From UBA10347 sp905182135 (GTDB lineage Bacteria; Actinomycetota; Acidimicrobiia; Acidimicrobiales; UBA10347), in the NCBI GenBank assembly GCA_963925805.1, contig CAWUSE010000001.1:124001-188000 (forward strand): a DNA stretch of 64,000 nt, in the 5' to 3' direction. Made by a program: the position numbers and the translations under genes. The notes below the pieces were generated by a model. That model made no database searches. It saw only the letters and a list, made by a program, of their open reading frames with translations, and had not been told where the DNA came from. Positions 18,432 to 27,429 of this stretch are shown piece by piece. Every line of letters starts with the position of its first letter. The stretch's first letter is position 1.

Positions 18432-18598
18432 GGCCACCCCTGCGAGTCGTAGCGTCTATTCAATGGCCACCTGTGCCCTTTGTCATGTTCCCAAGCCGCA
18501 GTCCCGGACCAGCAGTAGCGGTTCTTGCAGCCTGGCAAGGATCGCAGATCGCTCACAGAACTATCCACAAGGTCAACCGAGTAGAACACTTCATATTT

Positions 18599-18636
18599 GT
18601 GGACCTAGGGCGCGGCTACCGCGCCATTGGGTCCAC
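18599..18636 (+). other. Two-tier hairpin upstream of the aminotransferase
   Basis: The outer arms GTGGACC/GGTCCAC and inner arms GGCGCGG/CCGCGCC are perfect 7-bp stems separated by small internal loops, with a CTA apex. It ends 38 nt before the aminotransferase ATG and 168 bp after the macroglobulin stop. No U-run follows. It could be a 5' leader structure or a terminator. Confidence 0.6.
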
Positions 18637-18674
18637 TGATTCTGAAGTGGCCTTTAATCTGCTTGACTAACGAG

Positions 18675-19793
18675 ATGAAGATCACACCGTTCGCCGTCGA
18701 ACAATGGATGAACGAATACGAGAATCATTGCGAATACAACCTCGCTGAAACCTGCGTCGAGTCCCTTACCGTTGAAGAGCTCCTCAACCTGGCTGACCTC
18801 GGCCGGAACGCACTCGACGACATCTTGTCGATGAAGTTGACCTACGGACCTATCGAAGGCTCAGAGCGGCTACGCACCGCCATCGCAGCGTTATACGACA
18901 ATGTCGCCGTCGAAAATGTGCTCGTAACCCATGGAGCCATCGGAGCGAACAAGCTCGTCCACGAGACCCTGGTTGAGGCGGGCGACATTGTCATCTCGGT
19001 ACAACCGACCTACCAGCAGCACTATTCAATCCCGGCCAGCTACGGCGCTGACGTCAAAATTCTTAGCCTGCGAGCCGACAACGGCTATCTGCCCGACATC
19101 GGCGAGCTACGAGAAATGGCAACACCCGACACAGCCTTGATTGCAATCAACAACCCGAATAATCCGACCGGTTCGTTGATGAACACCGCCATGCTCGCCG
19201 AGATCGCACAAATCGCAGCAGCTAATGGGGCCTACGTCCTATGTGACGAGGTCTACCGCGGGACTGACCAAGCAGGCAGCGGCACCTCCACCTCGATTGT
19301 CGACGTCTCAGACCATGGGATCAGCACCGGAAGCATGTCCAAGGCCTTCTCGCTCGCCGGGTTACGCCTGGGTTGGATCGCTGCTCGCGTCGAGGTGATC
19401 AAGGCAGCCGAGCTCCACCGCGACTACAGCACCATCAGCGTGGGCATGATCAATGACTTCCTCGCAGCAATTGCACTCGAGCACGCCGACACCATCCTCG
19501 GGCGCAGCCGTTCCATCACTCGGACCAACCTGGCCATCTTGAGCGACTGGGTCGACGCTGAATCGCGCATTAGCTGGATCAAGCCGCAGTCTGGCACAAC
19601 CGCATTGCTTCGCTTCGACGCTGACTTGTCGTCACGCGATTTTTGCACTGCACTGCTACGCCAAACGGGTGTGCTATTCATGCCTGGCAGTGCACTCGAA
19701 TCTGAGGGTTCGGTGCGTATTGGCTATGCCAACAACGAACAGATCCTGCGCGATGGCCTCGCTCAGGTCTCCATCTTTCTCGCACATCTGTAA
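18675..19793 (+). CDS. Fold-type I PLP aminotransferase, class I/II
   Basis: 372 residues with the aspartate aminotransferase superfamily pattern: THGAIGANKL (PLP phosphate region), NNPNNPTG near residue 158, CDEVYRG near 192, the PLP lysine in GSMSKAFSLAGLRLGW (Lys223) and a late RIGYAN for carboxylate binding. The N-terminus and spacing recall the group with capreomycidine-synthase-like enzymes, but the substrate cannot be told. The ATG at 18675 is preferred over an ATG 16 codons upstream inside the hairpin region. It follows the macroglobulin gene and converges on truA, with no pathway neighbours. Confidence 0.85.
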   Translation: MKITPFAVEQWMNEYENHCEYNLAETCVESLTVEELLNLADLGRNALDDILSMKLTYGPIEGSERLRTAIAALYDNVAVENVLVTHGAIGANKLVHETLVEAGDIVISVQPTYQQHYSIPASYGADVKILSLRADNGYLPDIGELREMATPDTALIAINNPNNPTGSLMNTAMLAEIAQIAAANGAYVLCDEVYRGTDQAGSGTSTSIVDVSDHGISTGSMSKAFSLAGLRLGWIAARVEVIKAAELHRDYSTISVGMINDFLAAIALEHADTILGRSRSITRTNLAILSDWVDAESRISWIKPQSGTTALLRFDADLSSRDFCTALLRQTGVLFMPGSALESEGSVRIGYANNEQILRDGLAQVSIFLAHL

Positions 19794-19794
19794 A

Positions 19795-19825
19795 CCGCTA
19801 GCGCCACTAGCCGCACCGCTAGCGG
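19795..19825. terminator. Hairpin between convergent aminotransferase and truA
   Basis: Arms CCGCTAGCG (19795-19803) and CGCTAGCGG (19817-19825) pair perfectly over 9 bp with a 13-nt loop. It sits between the two stop codons, touching the truA end, and on the minus strand is followed by UUUACAG. A bidirectional terminator is likely. Confidence 0.6.
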
Positions 19826-19826
19826 G

Positions 19827-20585
19827 TCAATACGTCACCTGGAGAAGGAAAAGTCCATGGGGCGGGGCTACCCGTTGGACTGCCTTGCGATCCTTAGCTT
19901 CAAGAATGCTCGGAACGTCGCTAACCGCCAATACTCCGAGGCCAACATCCACGCACATCCCGGTGATCGAACGCACCATCTGTTGACAAAACGACGAGGC
20001 AGCAATCACTAGCTGGATCTCATCGTCGGGCTGACGAGTCCACCCGACCGATCGCAGCGTACGAGTACGCGGCTTCTCGACTCGCTGGTCGCCAAACACT
20101 TCAAACTGGCGGCGACAGAACGAACTAAAATCGTGGGTTCCCAACAAAAGTTGCCCTGCGGCCTGCATCTGATCAACGTCCAGGGGTAACGACACCCGCC
20201 ATGTGTAGTCCTTCCGAAAGGGATCGGGTAGCCGCCTATTCAAAATCCGGTACCGGTACGACCGCCCCTTGCACGAGAAACGAGCGTCAAAGTCGTCAGC
20301 CACCAGCTGTACATCGCTGACCACTATGTGCGGCCTACACAGCGAGTTCAGCGATGTCCGCAAGGCCTCCAGAACGACCGGCTTATCTGTATCAAACGAC
20401 ACAACCTGGACGAGCGCATGGACACCGGCATCTGTGCGGCCAGCACACACGATCGGGACAGAATGCTGGAGCACTTTTTCCAAAGCATCACGCAAAGCAC
20501 CCCCAACGGTAGGAACACCTTCGTTGGGAGCGAACCCGCGAAAGGGCCGTCCGTCATAACTCAACTGAAGTCGATACCTAGCCAT
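19827..20585 (-). CDS. truA: tRNA pseudouridine(38-40) synthase TruA
   Basis: Makes pseudouridine in the anticodon stem-loop. The catalytic Asp is in GRTDAGVHALVQVVSFD (near residue 50). YDGRPFRGFAPNEG is at the N-terminus and QMVRSITG at the C-terminal part. Length 252 is normal. It follows rplQ with a 289-bp gap; a TAGATT hexamer 8 nt before the ATG and no Shine-Dalgarno suggest its own near-leaderless promoter. Confidence 0.96.
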   Translation of the reverse strand: MARYRLQLSYDGRPFRGFAPNEGVPTVGGALRDALEKVLQHSVPIVCAGRTDAGVHALVQVVSFDTDKPVVLEALRTSLNSLCRPHIVVSDVQLVADDFDARFSCKGRSYRYRILNRRLPDPFRKDYTWRVSLPLDVDQMQAAGQLLLGTHDFSSFCRRQFEVFGDQRVEKPRTRTLRSVGWTRQPDDEIQLVIAASSFCQQMVRSITGMCVDVGLGVLAVSDVPSILEAKDRKAVQRVAPPHGLFLLQVTY

Positions 20586-20874
20586 CGATTCAGAATCTAT
20601 CTGCAGAGTAGTGCCGCAAAACGGGTCGCACGGTCACGTTCATGGAGCTACGGCGGACTACTCGCGCCAGGTTTCCCGAATCGCCTCGTTGACAAGAAAC
20701 AATGGACCCCACAACACACATCAAAACGCGGAAACGCCCCCGCACCAAGTACAGGGGACGATTACCGGTTTTTGGTCCACACACACTGAAGTGCGACGAG
20801 GTCACACAACAGCAGTATCGGATCAGACAGGATCAGGCGGACACCGGAACGGTGAGGCCTCCGGACCCGCAGAA

Positions 20875-21228
20875 CTAGACGAGTTCAATCCGCGCCATGG
20901 GAGCCTTGTCACCGCTACGTGGACCAAGCTTCAGGATACGGGTGTAACCGCCAGGACGATCGACATACCGAGGGCCGACCTCATCAATCAGCTTCTGAGC
21001 AATCTCACGATCATCCAGGAACTTGAGTAGCTGACGGTGGTTATGTAGCCCGCCTTTTTTCGCCTTCGTGATCATCTTCTCAGCGATCGGGCGCATGGCT
21101 CGAGCCTTAGCCTCGGTCGTCTCGATAGCCTCTGCGGCGACGAGCGACGAGACCAAATTGGCCATCATCAGCTTTTGGTGTTGCGAGCTACCACCGAAAC
21201 GGCGGCCCTTTTTGGGAGTTGCTGGCAT
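20875..21228 (-). CDS. rplQ: 50S ribosomal protein L17
   Basis: 117-residue large-subunit protein near the exit tunnel. Seen: MPATPKKGRRFGGSSQHQ, a variant of the family start that usually reads KLGR, then LVSSLVAAEAIETTEAKA and RILKLGPRSGDKAPMARIELV at the end. It is 6 bp after rpoA, closing the alpha operon. Confidence 0.97.
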   Translation of the reverse strand: MPATPKKGRRFGGSSQHQKLMMANLVSSLVAAEAIETTEAKARAMRPIAEKMITKAKKGGLHNHRQLLKFLDDREIAQKLIDEVGPRYVDRPGGYTRILKLGPRSGDKAPMARIELV

Positions 21229-21234
21229 GGGGAA

Positions 21235-22173
21235 TCAGCTCCGGGTTGCGAGCGAAAGTCCACGCTCGTCAAGCTTCTGGGCAACCTCGTCGAGCGACTT
21301 CTGACCAAAGTTGGTGATTGCCAACAGATCATCGATCGACTTCTCGAGCAGCTCGCCAATGGTATTGACCTGAGCACGCTTGAGACAGTTACGGGGGCGT
21401 TCGGAAAGTTCGAGATCCTCGATAGGTAGATCAAGGTCGGGCGAACCGCTAGCGGTTGCCGTGGCCTCGGCCAGTTCGAGTCCTTCAGGCTCGTCGCTCA
21501 TCTCTTCGACAAGCTGCACGATGCTACGTAGCGTTGCACCGGCCGAAGCCAAAGAATCACGAGGCGAGATCGAACCATCGGTCTGAATGTCGAGCACCAG
21601 ACGGTCATAGTTCGTCGACTGCTCAACGCGTGCAGCTTCAACAGTGAAGCTGACACGGCGAACAGGCGAGAAGATCGCATCGACCGGAATGAGGCCAATG
21701 GCGCCACCGGTGTCTTGATCGGCGGCTGACAGGTAGCCAGCGCCGCGCTCGATCGTGAGATCGCATGCAAGACGTGCCTTCTCGTTGAGCGTTGCAATGA
21801 CCAAGTCCGGGTTGAGAATCTCAACCTCGGGGGTGGTCTGCAGATCAGCAGCTGTAACCGTTGCCGGTCCTGCTACGTCAAGGCGAACCACTATTGGTTC
21901 ATTGCTGTGGCTGATCAACACCACGTCTTTAATATTGAGGATGATGTCTGTGACATCTTCCGCAATACCCGGAAGCGTATCGAATTCGTGCAAAGCACCA
22001 TCGATACGAATCTGGGTAATCGCTGCACCAGGAATCGACGACAGCAACGTGCGCCGTAACGAGTTTCCTAGCGTATGACCGAACCCCGGCTCAAGGGGTC
22101 CAATCGCAAATTTTTGCCGGTTAGTCGATTCGTCGTTGACGGCATCGACAGTCGGTCGTTGAATGACAAGCAT
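21235..22173 (-). CDS. rpoA: RNA polymerase subunit alpha
   Basis: Assembles beta and beta' and contacts promoter DNA and activators. The N-terminal domain has GPLEPGFGHTLGNSLRRTLLSS; the C-terminal domain ends LSERPRNCLKRAQVNTIGELL plus the helix-hairpin-helix FGQKSLDEV. Length 312 is normal for actinobacteria. Between rpsD and rplQ as in most bacteria. Confidence 0.98.
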   Translation of the reverse strand: MLVIQRPTVDAVNDESTNRQKFAIGPLEPGFGHTLGNSLRRTLLSSIPGAAITQIRIDGALHEFDTLPGIAEDVTDIILNIKDVVLISHSNEPIVVRLDVAGPATVTAADLQTTPEVEILNPDLVIATLNEKARLACDLTIERGAGYLSAADQDTGGAIGLIPVDAIFSPVRRVSFTVEAARVEQSTNYDRLVLDIQTDGSISPRDSLASAGATLRSIVQLVEEMSDEPEGLELAEATATASGSPDLDLPIEDLELSERPRNCLKRAQVNTIGELLEKSIDDLLAITNFGQKSLDEVAQKLDERGLSLATRS

Positions 22174-22232
22174 CCGTTAGTCACCTCGGGGTTTGGAGGA
22201 CTATGTCCTGCAGTCACGCAGGAGAAGTCGCT

Positions 22233-22850
22233 TTACTTGCTGTACAACTCGACGATCAATGATTCCCGAATGGGAACATCAATCTGTTCGCGGATCGGAC
22301 GTGAACGGACGGTGGCTTCCCAGCCCTCGCCTGCCATGTCAATCCACGCCGGCGCCGGACGGTCAACGACGTCGTTATTCCACTGGAACGTATGATTGTC
22401 TTTGCTCTTTGGACGAACGGTGACAACATCACCCTTACGCAGGCGGTAGCTACAGATGTCGACACGACGGCCGTTTACATCGATGTGGCCGTGGTTCACG
22501 AACTGGCGAGCCTGTGAGCGGGTTGCTGCCCAGCCGACTCGATAGACGAGATTGTCAAGTCGCAGTTCAAGGAACTGCAACATGTTCTCACCTGTCACGC
22601 CTTGGCTACGGTTCGCCTCTTTGTAGAGGTTGCGAAACTGACGCTCGGTCAGGCCGTAGGTGAAGCGAGCCTTCTGCTTTTCTTGCAGCTGGATCAGGTA
22701 TTCAGAGACATTGCCGCGGCGGCGGGTGCGCCCGTGTTCGCCTGGCGGGTATGGGCGCTTGTCAAGAGCGACAGCCTCGCCCTTGGTTCCCCAAATGTTG
22801 GTGCCGAGACGGCGCGCTACGCGTGCCTTTGGACCGGTATAACGAGACAT
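22233..22850 (-). CDS. rpsD: 30S ribosomal protein S4
   Basis: Primary 16S rRNA binder. The 205 residues have YTGPKARVARRLG, LQEKQKARFTYGLTERQFRNLY and the S4 domain ending in VIVELYSK-like LIVELYSK. The zinc-binding cysteines are absent (C-minus form). The ATG at 22850 is chosen because GGAGGGG lies 4 nt upstream and it shares a base with the rpsK stop (TGATG). Confidence 0.97.
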   Translation of the reverse strand: MSRYTGPKARVARRLGTNIWGTKGEAVALDKRPYPPGEHGRTRRRGNVSEYLIQLQEKQKARFTYGLTERQFRNLYKEANRSQGVTGENMLQFLELRLDNLVYRVGWAATRSQARQFVNHGHIDVNGRRVDICSYRLRKGDVVTVRPKSKDNHTFQWNNDVVDRPAPAWIDMAGEGWEATVRSRPIREQIDVPIRESLIVELYSK

Positions 22851-23221
22851 CAGCCCCTCCGACGCTTTGGTGGGCGGCAACCATTGTGAGGAACCGGCGT
22901 AACATCTTTGATGCCGGTGACCTCGATGCCGAGATTTTGAATTGAACGGATGGCGGTTTCGCGACCCGAACCCGGACCGGTGACTTCGACATCGGCCTTA
23001 CGGAGGCCCTGTTCCATTGCCTTACGGGCTGCCGACTCGGCTGCCGTCTGCGCTGCGAACGGGGTGCTCTTACGAGAACCCTTGAAGCCGGCGCTACCGG
23101 CCGAGGCCCAGGCAATCACATTGCCGCCCTGGTCGGTAATCGAAATAATCGTATTGTTGAATGAGCTCTTGATGTGCACCACGCCGTAAGGCACGTTGCG
23201 ACGCTCTTTGCGCTTCGCCAT
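22850..23221 (-). CDS. rpsK: 30S ribosomal protein S11
   Basis: Platform protein of the small subunit, 123 residues. Seen: HIKSSFNNTIISITDQGGNVIAW near the start and NGCRPPKRRRG at the end. Starts one base inside the rpsM stop and ends one base inside the rpsD start. Confidence 0.98.
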   Translation of the reverse strand: MAKRKERRNVPYGVVHIKSSFNNTIISITDQGGNVIAWASAGSAGFKGSRKSTPFAAQTAAESAARKAMEQGLRKADVEVTGPGSGRETAIRSIQNLGIEVTGIKDVTPVPHNGCRPPKRRRG

Positions 23222-23598
23222 TACTTCATTACCTTCTTCTTGCCCGCAATAGCCTTCTTAGGACCCTTGCGAGTACGAGCGTTGGTGTGAGTGCGCTGGC
23301 CACGTACTGGCAGGCCACGACGGTGGCGGATGCCTTGGTAGCAACCGATTTCCATCTTGCGCTTGATGTCTTGCTGGACCTCACGTCGGAGGTCACCTTC
23401 AACGCGGAGGTTGCCTTCGATATAAGAGCGGAGATTAGCGATGTCTTGATCGTCTAGATCCCGAACTCTAATGCTTTCATCGATGTCACATGCGGCCAGC
23501 ACCTGCTTCGAGGTGGTGAGTCCGATGCCAAAGAGATAAGTAAGGGAGATGACAACGCGCTTTTCACGCGGAATGTCTACGCCTGCAATACGTGCCAT
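23221..23598 (-). CDS. rpsM: 30S ribosomal protein S13
   Basis: Head protein contacting P-site tRNA and L5. 125 residues with MARIAGVDIPREKRVVISLTY-type start, GIRHRRGLPVRGQRTHTNARTRKGP and a Lys-rich end. Followed immediately by rpsK. Confidence 0.98.
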   Translation of the reverse strand: MARIAGVDIPREKRVVISLTYLFGIGLTTSKQVLAACDIDESIRVRDLDDQDIANLRSYIEGNLRVEGDLRREVQQDIKRKMEIGCYQGIRHRRGLPVRGQRTHTNARTRKGPKKAIAGKKKVMK

Positions 23599-23601
23599 GT
23601 T

Positions 23602-23715
23602 CTAGCCCTGCCGTTGCTTGTGTCGAGGGTTGGTGCAGATGACTTGGATGCGACGGTGCCGACGAATAATTCGGCACTTATCACACATTTTTTTGACGCT
23701 GGGTCGTACTTTCAT
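23602..23715 (-). CDS. rpmJ: 50S ribosomal protein L36
   Basis: A 37-residue protein read directly from the sequence: it begins MKVRPSVKKMCDKCRIIRR and ends NPRHKQRQG. The zinc ligands CDKC, a third Cys at residue 27 and His32 are kept. It lies between infA and rpsM, the usual place. Confidence 0.96.
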   Translation of the reverse strand: MKVRPSVKKMCDKCRIIRRHRRIQVICTNPRHKQRQG

Positions 23716-23798
23716 TTGCTACTCAGGTTCGAGATAGAGGGTGGAGGTGTCTGAAGCTTCAGCGTCTACTGAGTTCAGGTGGTACCGGGGATTAGCCG

Positions 23799-23996
23799 CT
23801 ACTTGTAGCGGTAAGTAATGCGACCCCGCTTGAGGTCATAGGGGGTCAATTCGACTTGCACCTTGTCACCAGGCAGGATGCGAATGTAATGCATTCGCAT
23901 TTTGCCGGAGATGTGGGCGAGCAGTTCGTGGCCATTATCGAGTTCGACCCGGAACATGGCGTTGGGCAGGCTTTCAGTAACCGTGCCCTCCATCAA
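23799..23996 (-). CDS. infA: Translation initiation factor IF-1
   Basis: IF-1 binds the ribosomal A site during initiation. The OB-fold sequence MEGTVTESLPNAMFRVEL to PYDLKRGRITYRYK is unmistakable. The given start is the TTG just before the ATG at 23993. However, codons upstream in the same frame read I-A-T-K-E-D-A-I-L and match the family N-terminus M-A-K-K-E-D-x-I, placing the homologous first residue at an ATC codon (24020-24018). No ATG, GTG or TTG occurs in frame between the upstream stop and this TTG. A GGAAAG lies 8 nt before the ATC. The true start may thus be non-canonical. Confidence 0.9.
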   Translation of the reverse strand: MMEGTVTESLPNAMFRVELDNGHELLAHISGKMRMHYIRILPGDKVQVELTPYDLKRGRITYRYK

Positions 23997-24123
23997 TATT
24001 GCGTCTTCTTTTGTAGCGATGATGCTTACTTTCCATTCAGGGTTGGGATGACGAATTCAGGCACTTTGCCGACGCCTATCCCGCTGCGCGGCAAACACAA
24101 GCCGACGCGCGCAAACGACTATC

Positions 24124-24720
24124 TTATTCCCCGTTATCTCCTTCTCCAACCTCGACACCTGCTATACAAGCATCGAGTGCCGTCTTAACCCGTGCGAAGA
24201 CGTCGTCTTCGCCTCCAAGACCGTCGACTTGTCGCAAAAGACCCCGCTCGTCAAACCAGTCCAGCAACGGGCGAGTCTGAGATTCGTAAAGGCCTAGTCG
24301 CTTAGCGATCGCCGCTTCAGTATCGTCATCCCTGCCACGCTCGAGCATACGAGCGGTGACTTCTTCTACTGAGACTTCCAGGTTGACAGCGGCGTCGATG
24401 GAACGCTCACCTAGAATCCGGACCAGTTCATCGGCCTGTGCAGGAGTGCGAGGGAAACCATCGAGCAAGACCCCTCGATCCACAATATCTGACTCGGCAA
24501 GGCGGTCGGAAACAATACCGATCATGGTGTTGTCGTCGACCAGACCACCAGCGTCCATAATCTTCTGCGCTGCAAGCCCCAACTGGGTACCGGCAGCGAT
24601 CGCTGCGCGCAGCATGTCGCCAGTCGAGACATGCACCACGCCATAGGCATCAACGATGCGCTGGCTTTGGGTGCCTTTACCGGCGCCTTGGCGCCCGAAT
24701 ATTGCGAGATGTAGTGCCAC
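24124..24720 (-). CDS. adk: Adenylate kinase
   Basis: Interconverts ATP+AMP and 2 ADP. P-loop GRQGAGKGTQ (residues 9-18), AMP-binding STGDMLR and DGFPRT, and the ERGRDDDTEAAIAKRL segment are present. At 198 residues the LID is the short type without zinc cysteines. It follows secY by 19 bp. The map gene often found between adk and infA is missing here. Confidence 0.97.
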   Translation of the reverse strand: MALHLAIFGRQGAGKGTQSQRIVDAYGVVHVSTGDMLRAAIAAGTQLGLAAQKIMDAGGLVDDNTMIGIVSDRLAESDIVDRGVLLDGFPRTPAQADELVRILGERSIDAAVNLEVSVEEVTARMLERGRDDDTEAAIAKRLGLYESQTRPLLDWFDERGLLRQVDGLGGEDDVFARVKTALDACIAGVEVGEGDNGE

Positions 24721-24739
24721 TGTTTATTCCTTACCTGAA

Positions 24740-26086
24740 TTACTTCAGGAAGCCCTCGTAGTTGCGCATCATGAGCTGGCTGTCAATCTGCTTCATGGTC
24801 TCAAGACCTACGCCCACGGCGATCAGAATTGAGATACCCGAGAAGCCGAAGAAGCCAGTGCTACCAGCAGGCAGAACAAGGCCGAGAGCCACTGCGGGAA
24901 GCAGCGCCACAACAGCGATGAACAGAGCGCCCGGGAATGTGATACGGCTCAATATCTTGGAAAGGTGACGCTCGGTCTCTGGACCTGGGCGTAGTGGCGC
25001 AATGTGGCCACCCTGGCGTCGGAGTTCGTCTGCTTTTTTAACAGGATCAAACGTAATGGCCGTGTAAAAGTATGCGAAACCAATAATGAGAAGACCGAAA
25101 ATAATCAGATACACCGGATCAGCGGGATTGACGAGACGCTCGTCTACGAAGGTACGGACCGTGTCACCCCAGCCCGAAGGTAGGACCACGGCAAAGAGCT
25201 GCGGAAGGTAGAGCACCGATGAAGCGAAGATGATGGGAATAACGCCACTCTGGTTGACTTTGAGCGGGATATACGTCGATGTGCCGCCGTACTGTTTGCG
25301 GCCTACCACTCGCTTCGAGAACGTGACCGGGATTCGGCGTTGACCATTCTCGATGAACACGATGGCAACAAGCATCACGATGTAGAGCGCCAGGATGATG
25401 GCGATCCAGCCCCAGCCACCGTTCCTGAACACGTCAACGAACTGGTTAGGAATGGTCGTCATGACCGAAGCGAAGATGATGATCGAGATGCCGTTACCGA
25501 CACCCTTCTGAGTTATGAGCTCACCCATCCACATCAGCAAGGCAGTTCCCGCAGTCAGCGTCAACACAACGAGACCAACACGGGGAGCGGTAAAGGTTGG
25601 CAGCAGGTCGAGCCCGTTGCCGGACTGACCCGATGACCCTGTTCCAAAGCCGTTGCCCTGGCGGTTGAACAGAAAAGCGAAGCCCGTGGACTGAACGATG
25701 GCGATAGCGATAGTCAGATAACGAGTCCACTGGGTAATCTTGCGTTGTCCTACCGCTCCCTGATTTTGCCACTGCTCAATCCGAGGAATCACTATGCCCA
25801 GAATTTGCATGATGATCGACGCAGTGATGTAAGGGAAAACGCCCAGGGCGAAGATCGCCATCTGCGTCAACGCTCCACCGGAGAATAATGCCAAGAAATC
25901 GAGCACGCCGCCACCTTCGAGCTCTGTACGAGCTCGAATAGCCGCTACGGCATCAAAGTTGATGCCCGGCGACGGGATAAACGCGCCAATGCGGTAGATG
26001 ACGACCATCGCCAAGGTGAACAGTACCTTGTTGCGAAGGTCGGGAATGCGGCCGATGTTGGCAATATTCCGTAAAGTGCTGAGCAT
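24740..26086 (-). CDS. secY: Preprotein translocase subunit SecY
   Basis: The channel of the Sec pathway in the inner membrane. 448 residues with about ten hydrophobic segments. Family marks are FIPSPGIN near residue 38, LGVFPYITASIIMQIL near 83, and the end LMMRNYEGFLK. A Gln/Gly/Ser-rich loop around residues 145-160 is a local insertion. It lies between rplO and adk. Confidence 0.98.
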   Translation of the reverse strand: MLSTLRNIANIGRIPDLRNKVLFTLAMVVIYRIGAFIPSPGINFDAVAAIRARTELEGGGVLDFLALFSGGALTQMAIFALGVFPYITASIIMQILGIVIPRIEQWQNQGAVGQRKITQWTRYLTIAIAIVQSTGFAFLFNRQGNGFGTGSSGQSGNGLDLLPTFTAPRVGLVVLTLTAGTALLMWMGELITQKGVGNGISIIIFASVMTTIPNQFVDVFRNGGWGWIAIILALYIVMLVAIVFIENGQRRIPVTFSKRVVGRKQYGGTSTYIPLKVNQSGVIPIIFASSVLYLPQLFAVVLPSGWGDTVRTFVDERLVNPADPVYLIIFGLLIIGFAYFYTAITFDPVKKADELRRQGGHIAPLRPGPETERHLSKILSRITFPGALFIAVVALLPAVALGLVLPAGSTGFFGFSGISILIAVGVGLETMKQIDSQLMMRNYEGFLK

Positions 26087-26122
26087 GAGGTGCTTACTCC
26101 GATCGCGGCCAGCCGAAGCTAG

Positions 26123-26608
26123 CTAGCGGTTCTGGTGTGCGCTGCCGTTAGCGGCAGGACGGACCCGGTATGGCGAAGGAAGTTCAATGACGGTGCCACC
26201 GGCTTCCTCGATTGCGGTCTTGGCCGAAGCCGAGAATGCATGTGCCGTTACCGTTACTGCACTGGAGATAGTCCCACGTCCTAGGACCTTCACCAGCGCA
26301 CCCTTACCAATGAGACCATTGGCATAGAGCGTCTCTGGTGTGATATCGGATAGAGCGGAGTCGGTGATGGTGTCCAAGTTGATGGCTTGGTACTCGACAC
26401 GGAATGGGTTGTTGAAGCCACGTAGCTTAGGAACACGCTGCACAAGCGGCATCTGGCCACCTTCGAAGCCAACGCGCACAGTGTTACGTGCTCGTTGACC
26501 CTTGCTACCGCGACCGGCAGTCTTGCCGCCATTGGCGCCAATACCGCGACCGACGCGCTTGCGACGCTTGTTTGAGCCCTCAGCGGGCTTGAGATCATGG
26601 ATCTTCAT
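26123..26608 (-). CDS. rplO: 50S ribosomal protein L15
   Basis: 161 residues. Starts MKIHDLKPAEGSNKRRKRVG, then GRGIGANGGKTAGRGSKGQ and FEGGQMPLVQRVPKLRGF. Late-assembly protein; the C-terminus after IELPSPYR is a short hydrophilic tail. Between rpmD and secY. Confidence 0.98.
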   Translation of the reverse strand: MKIHDLKPAEGSNKRRKRVGRGIGANGGKTAGRGSKGQRARNTVRVGFEGGQMPLVQRVPKLRGFNNPFRVEYQAINLDTITDSALSDITPETLYANGLIGKGALVKVLGRGTISSAVTVTAHAFSASAKTAIEEAGGTVIELPSPYRVRPAANGSAHQNR

Positions 26609-26631
26609 GGATTTCGTCCTCTCAGGCTCAG

Positions 26632-26814
26632 CTACTCGGAGATCTCTTCGACAGACACCAGGTGTGGAACCTTGGCGATCATGCCGCGAATCTCAGGGCG
26701 GTCAGGAAGGTCATTTGATTGGCCGAGCCGGCGCAGACCGAGAGCACGCAAGGTGCCACGCTGCTTAGGCTTGGTACCGATCTGGGACCGGGTTTGGGTA
26801 ACGCGCAGGGCCAT
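26632..26814 (-). CDS. rpmD: 50S ribosomal protein L30
   Basis: A 60-residue protein with the family pattern: VTQTRSQIGTKPKQRGTLRA, LGLRRLGQSN, and a final GMIAKVPHLVSVEE. It is 3 bp after rpsE. Confidence 0.96.
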   Translation of the reverse strand: MALRVTQTRSQIGTKPKQRGTLRALGLRRLGQSNDLPDRPEIRGMIAKVPHLVSVEEISE

Positions 26815-26817
26815 GAC

Positions 26818-27429
26818 TCAGTCCTCGCTTGGCCCAGCAGTTGCCGAGCCCTTCTTTTTGGTATCCAGGTAGGCGGCCCAGAGGCCTCCAGGAACGAACT
26901 CTTCGGGATCAAGTCCACGAAGGGTCGCTATTTCGTCGGGACGTTTGAGACCAGCGAGGCCCGCAATAGTTGCTCGGGCCACATTAATATGATTGGCCGA
27001 ACCCAGCGACTTGCATAGCACGTCGTGCACGCCAGCCTCTTCGAGAATGACACGGGCAGCTCCGCCAGCTATTACACCAGTACCAGGTGCAGCGGGCTTA
27101 AGGAGCACGCGGCCAGCGCCAAGGCGCCCTGTGATTGTGTGAGTAATCGTGGTACCAGCAAGTGGCACATTGATTAGCGAGTTCTTCGCTTCTTCGGTGC
27201 CCTTCTGAATAGCCAGTGGCACTTCCTTGGCCTTGCCATAGCCAAGACCAACACGACCGTTACCATCGCCGATTACGACGAGCGCGGTGAACGAGAAACG
27301 TCGACCACCCTTGACGACCTTGGAAACGCGGTTGATATTGATGACACGTGAGTCGCGTAGACCATCGTTATCGCGGTCATTACGACCACCACGGTCATTG
27401 CGGTCGTTGCGACCTCTATCGTCGGCCAT
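26818..27429 (-). CDS. rpsE: 30S ribosomal protein S5, with Asn-Asp-Arg-Gly-rich N-terminus
   Basis: Proofreading-linked small-subunit protein, 203 residues. Core motifs: VVKGGRRFSFTALVVIGDGN, GLGYGKAKEVP and VLLKPAAPGTGVIAGGAARV. Before the core, residues 4-24 are a low-complexity run of Asn, Asp, Arg and Gly (DRGRNDRNDRGGRNDRDND), resembling the insert in Rho in this same window. The C-terminus ends in a Lys-rich then acidic tail. Confidence 0.97.
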   Translation of the reverse strand: MADDRGRNDRNDRGGRNDRDNDGLRDSRVININRVSKVVKGGRRFSFTALVVIGDGNGRVGLGYGKAKEVPLAIQKGTEEAKNSLINVPLAGTTITHTITGRLGAGRVLLKPAAPGTGVIAGGAARVILEEAGVHDVLCKSLGSANHINVARATIAGLAGLKRPDEIATLRGLDPEEFVPGGLWAAYLDTKKKGSATAGPSED

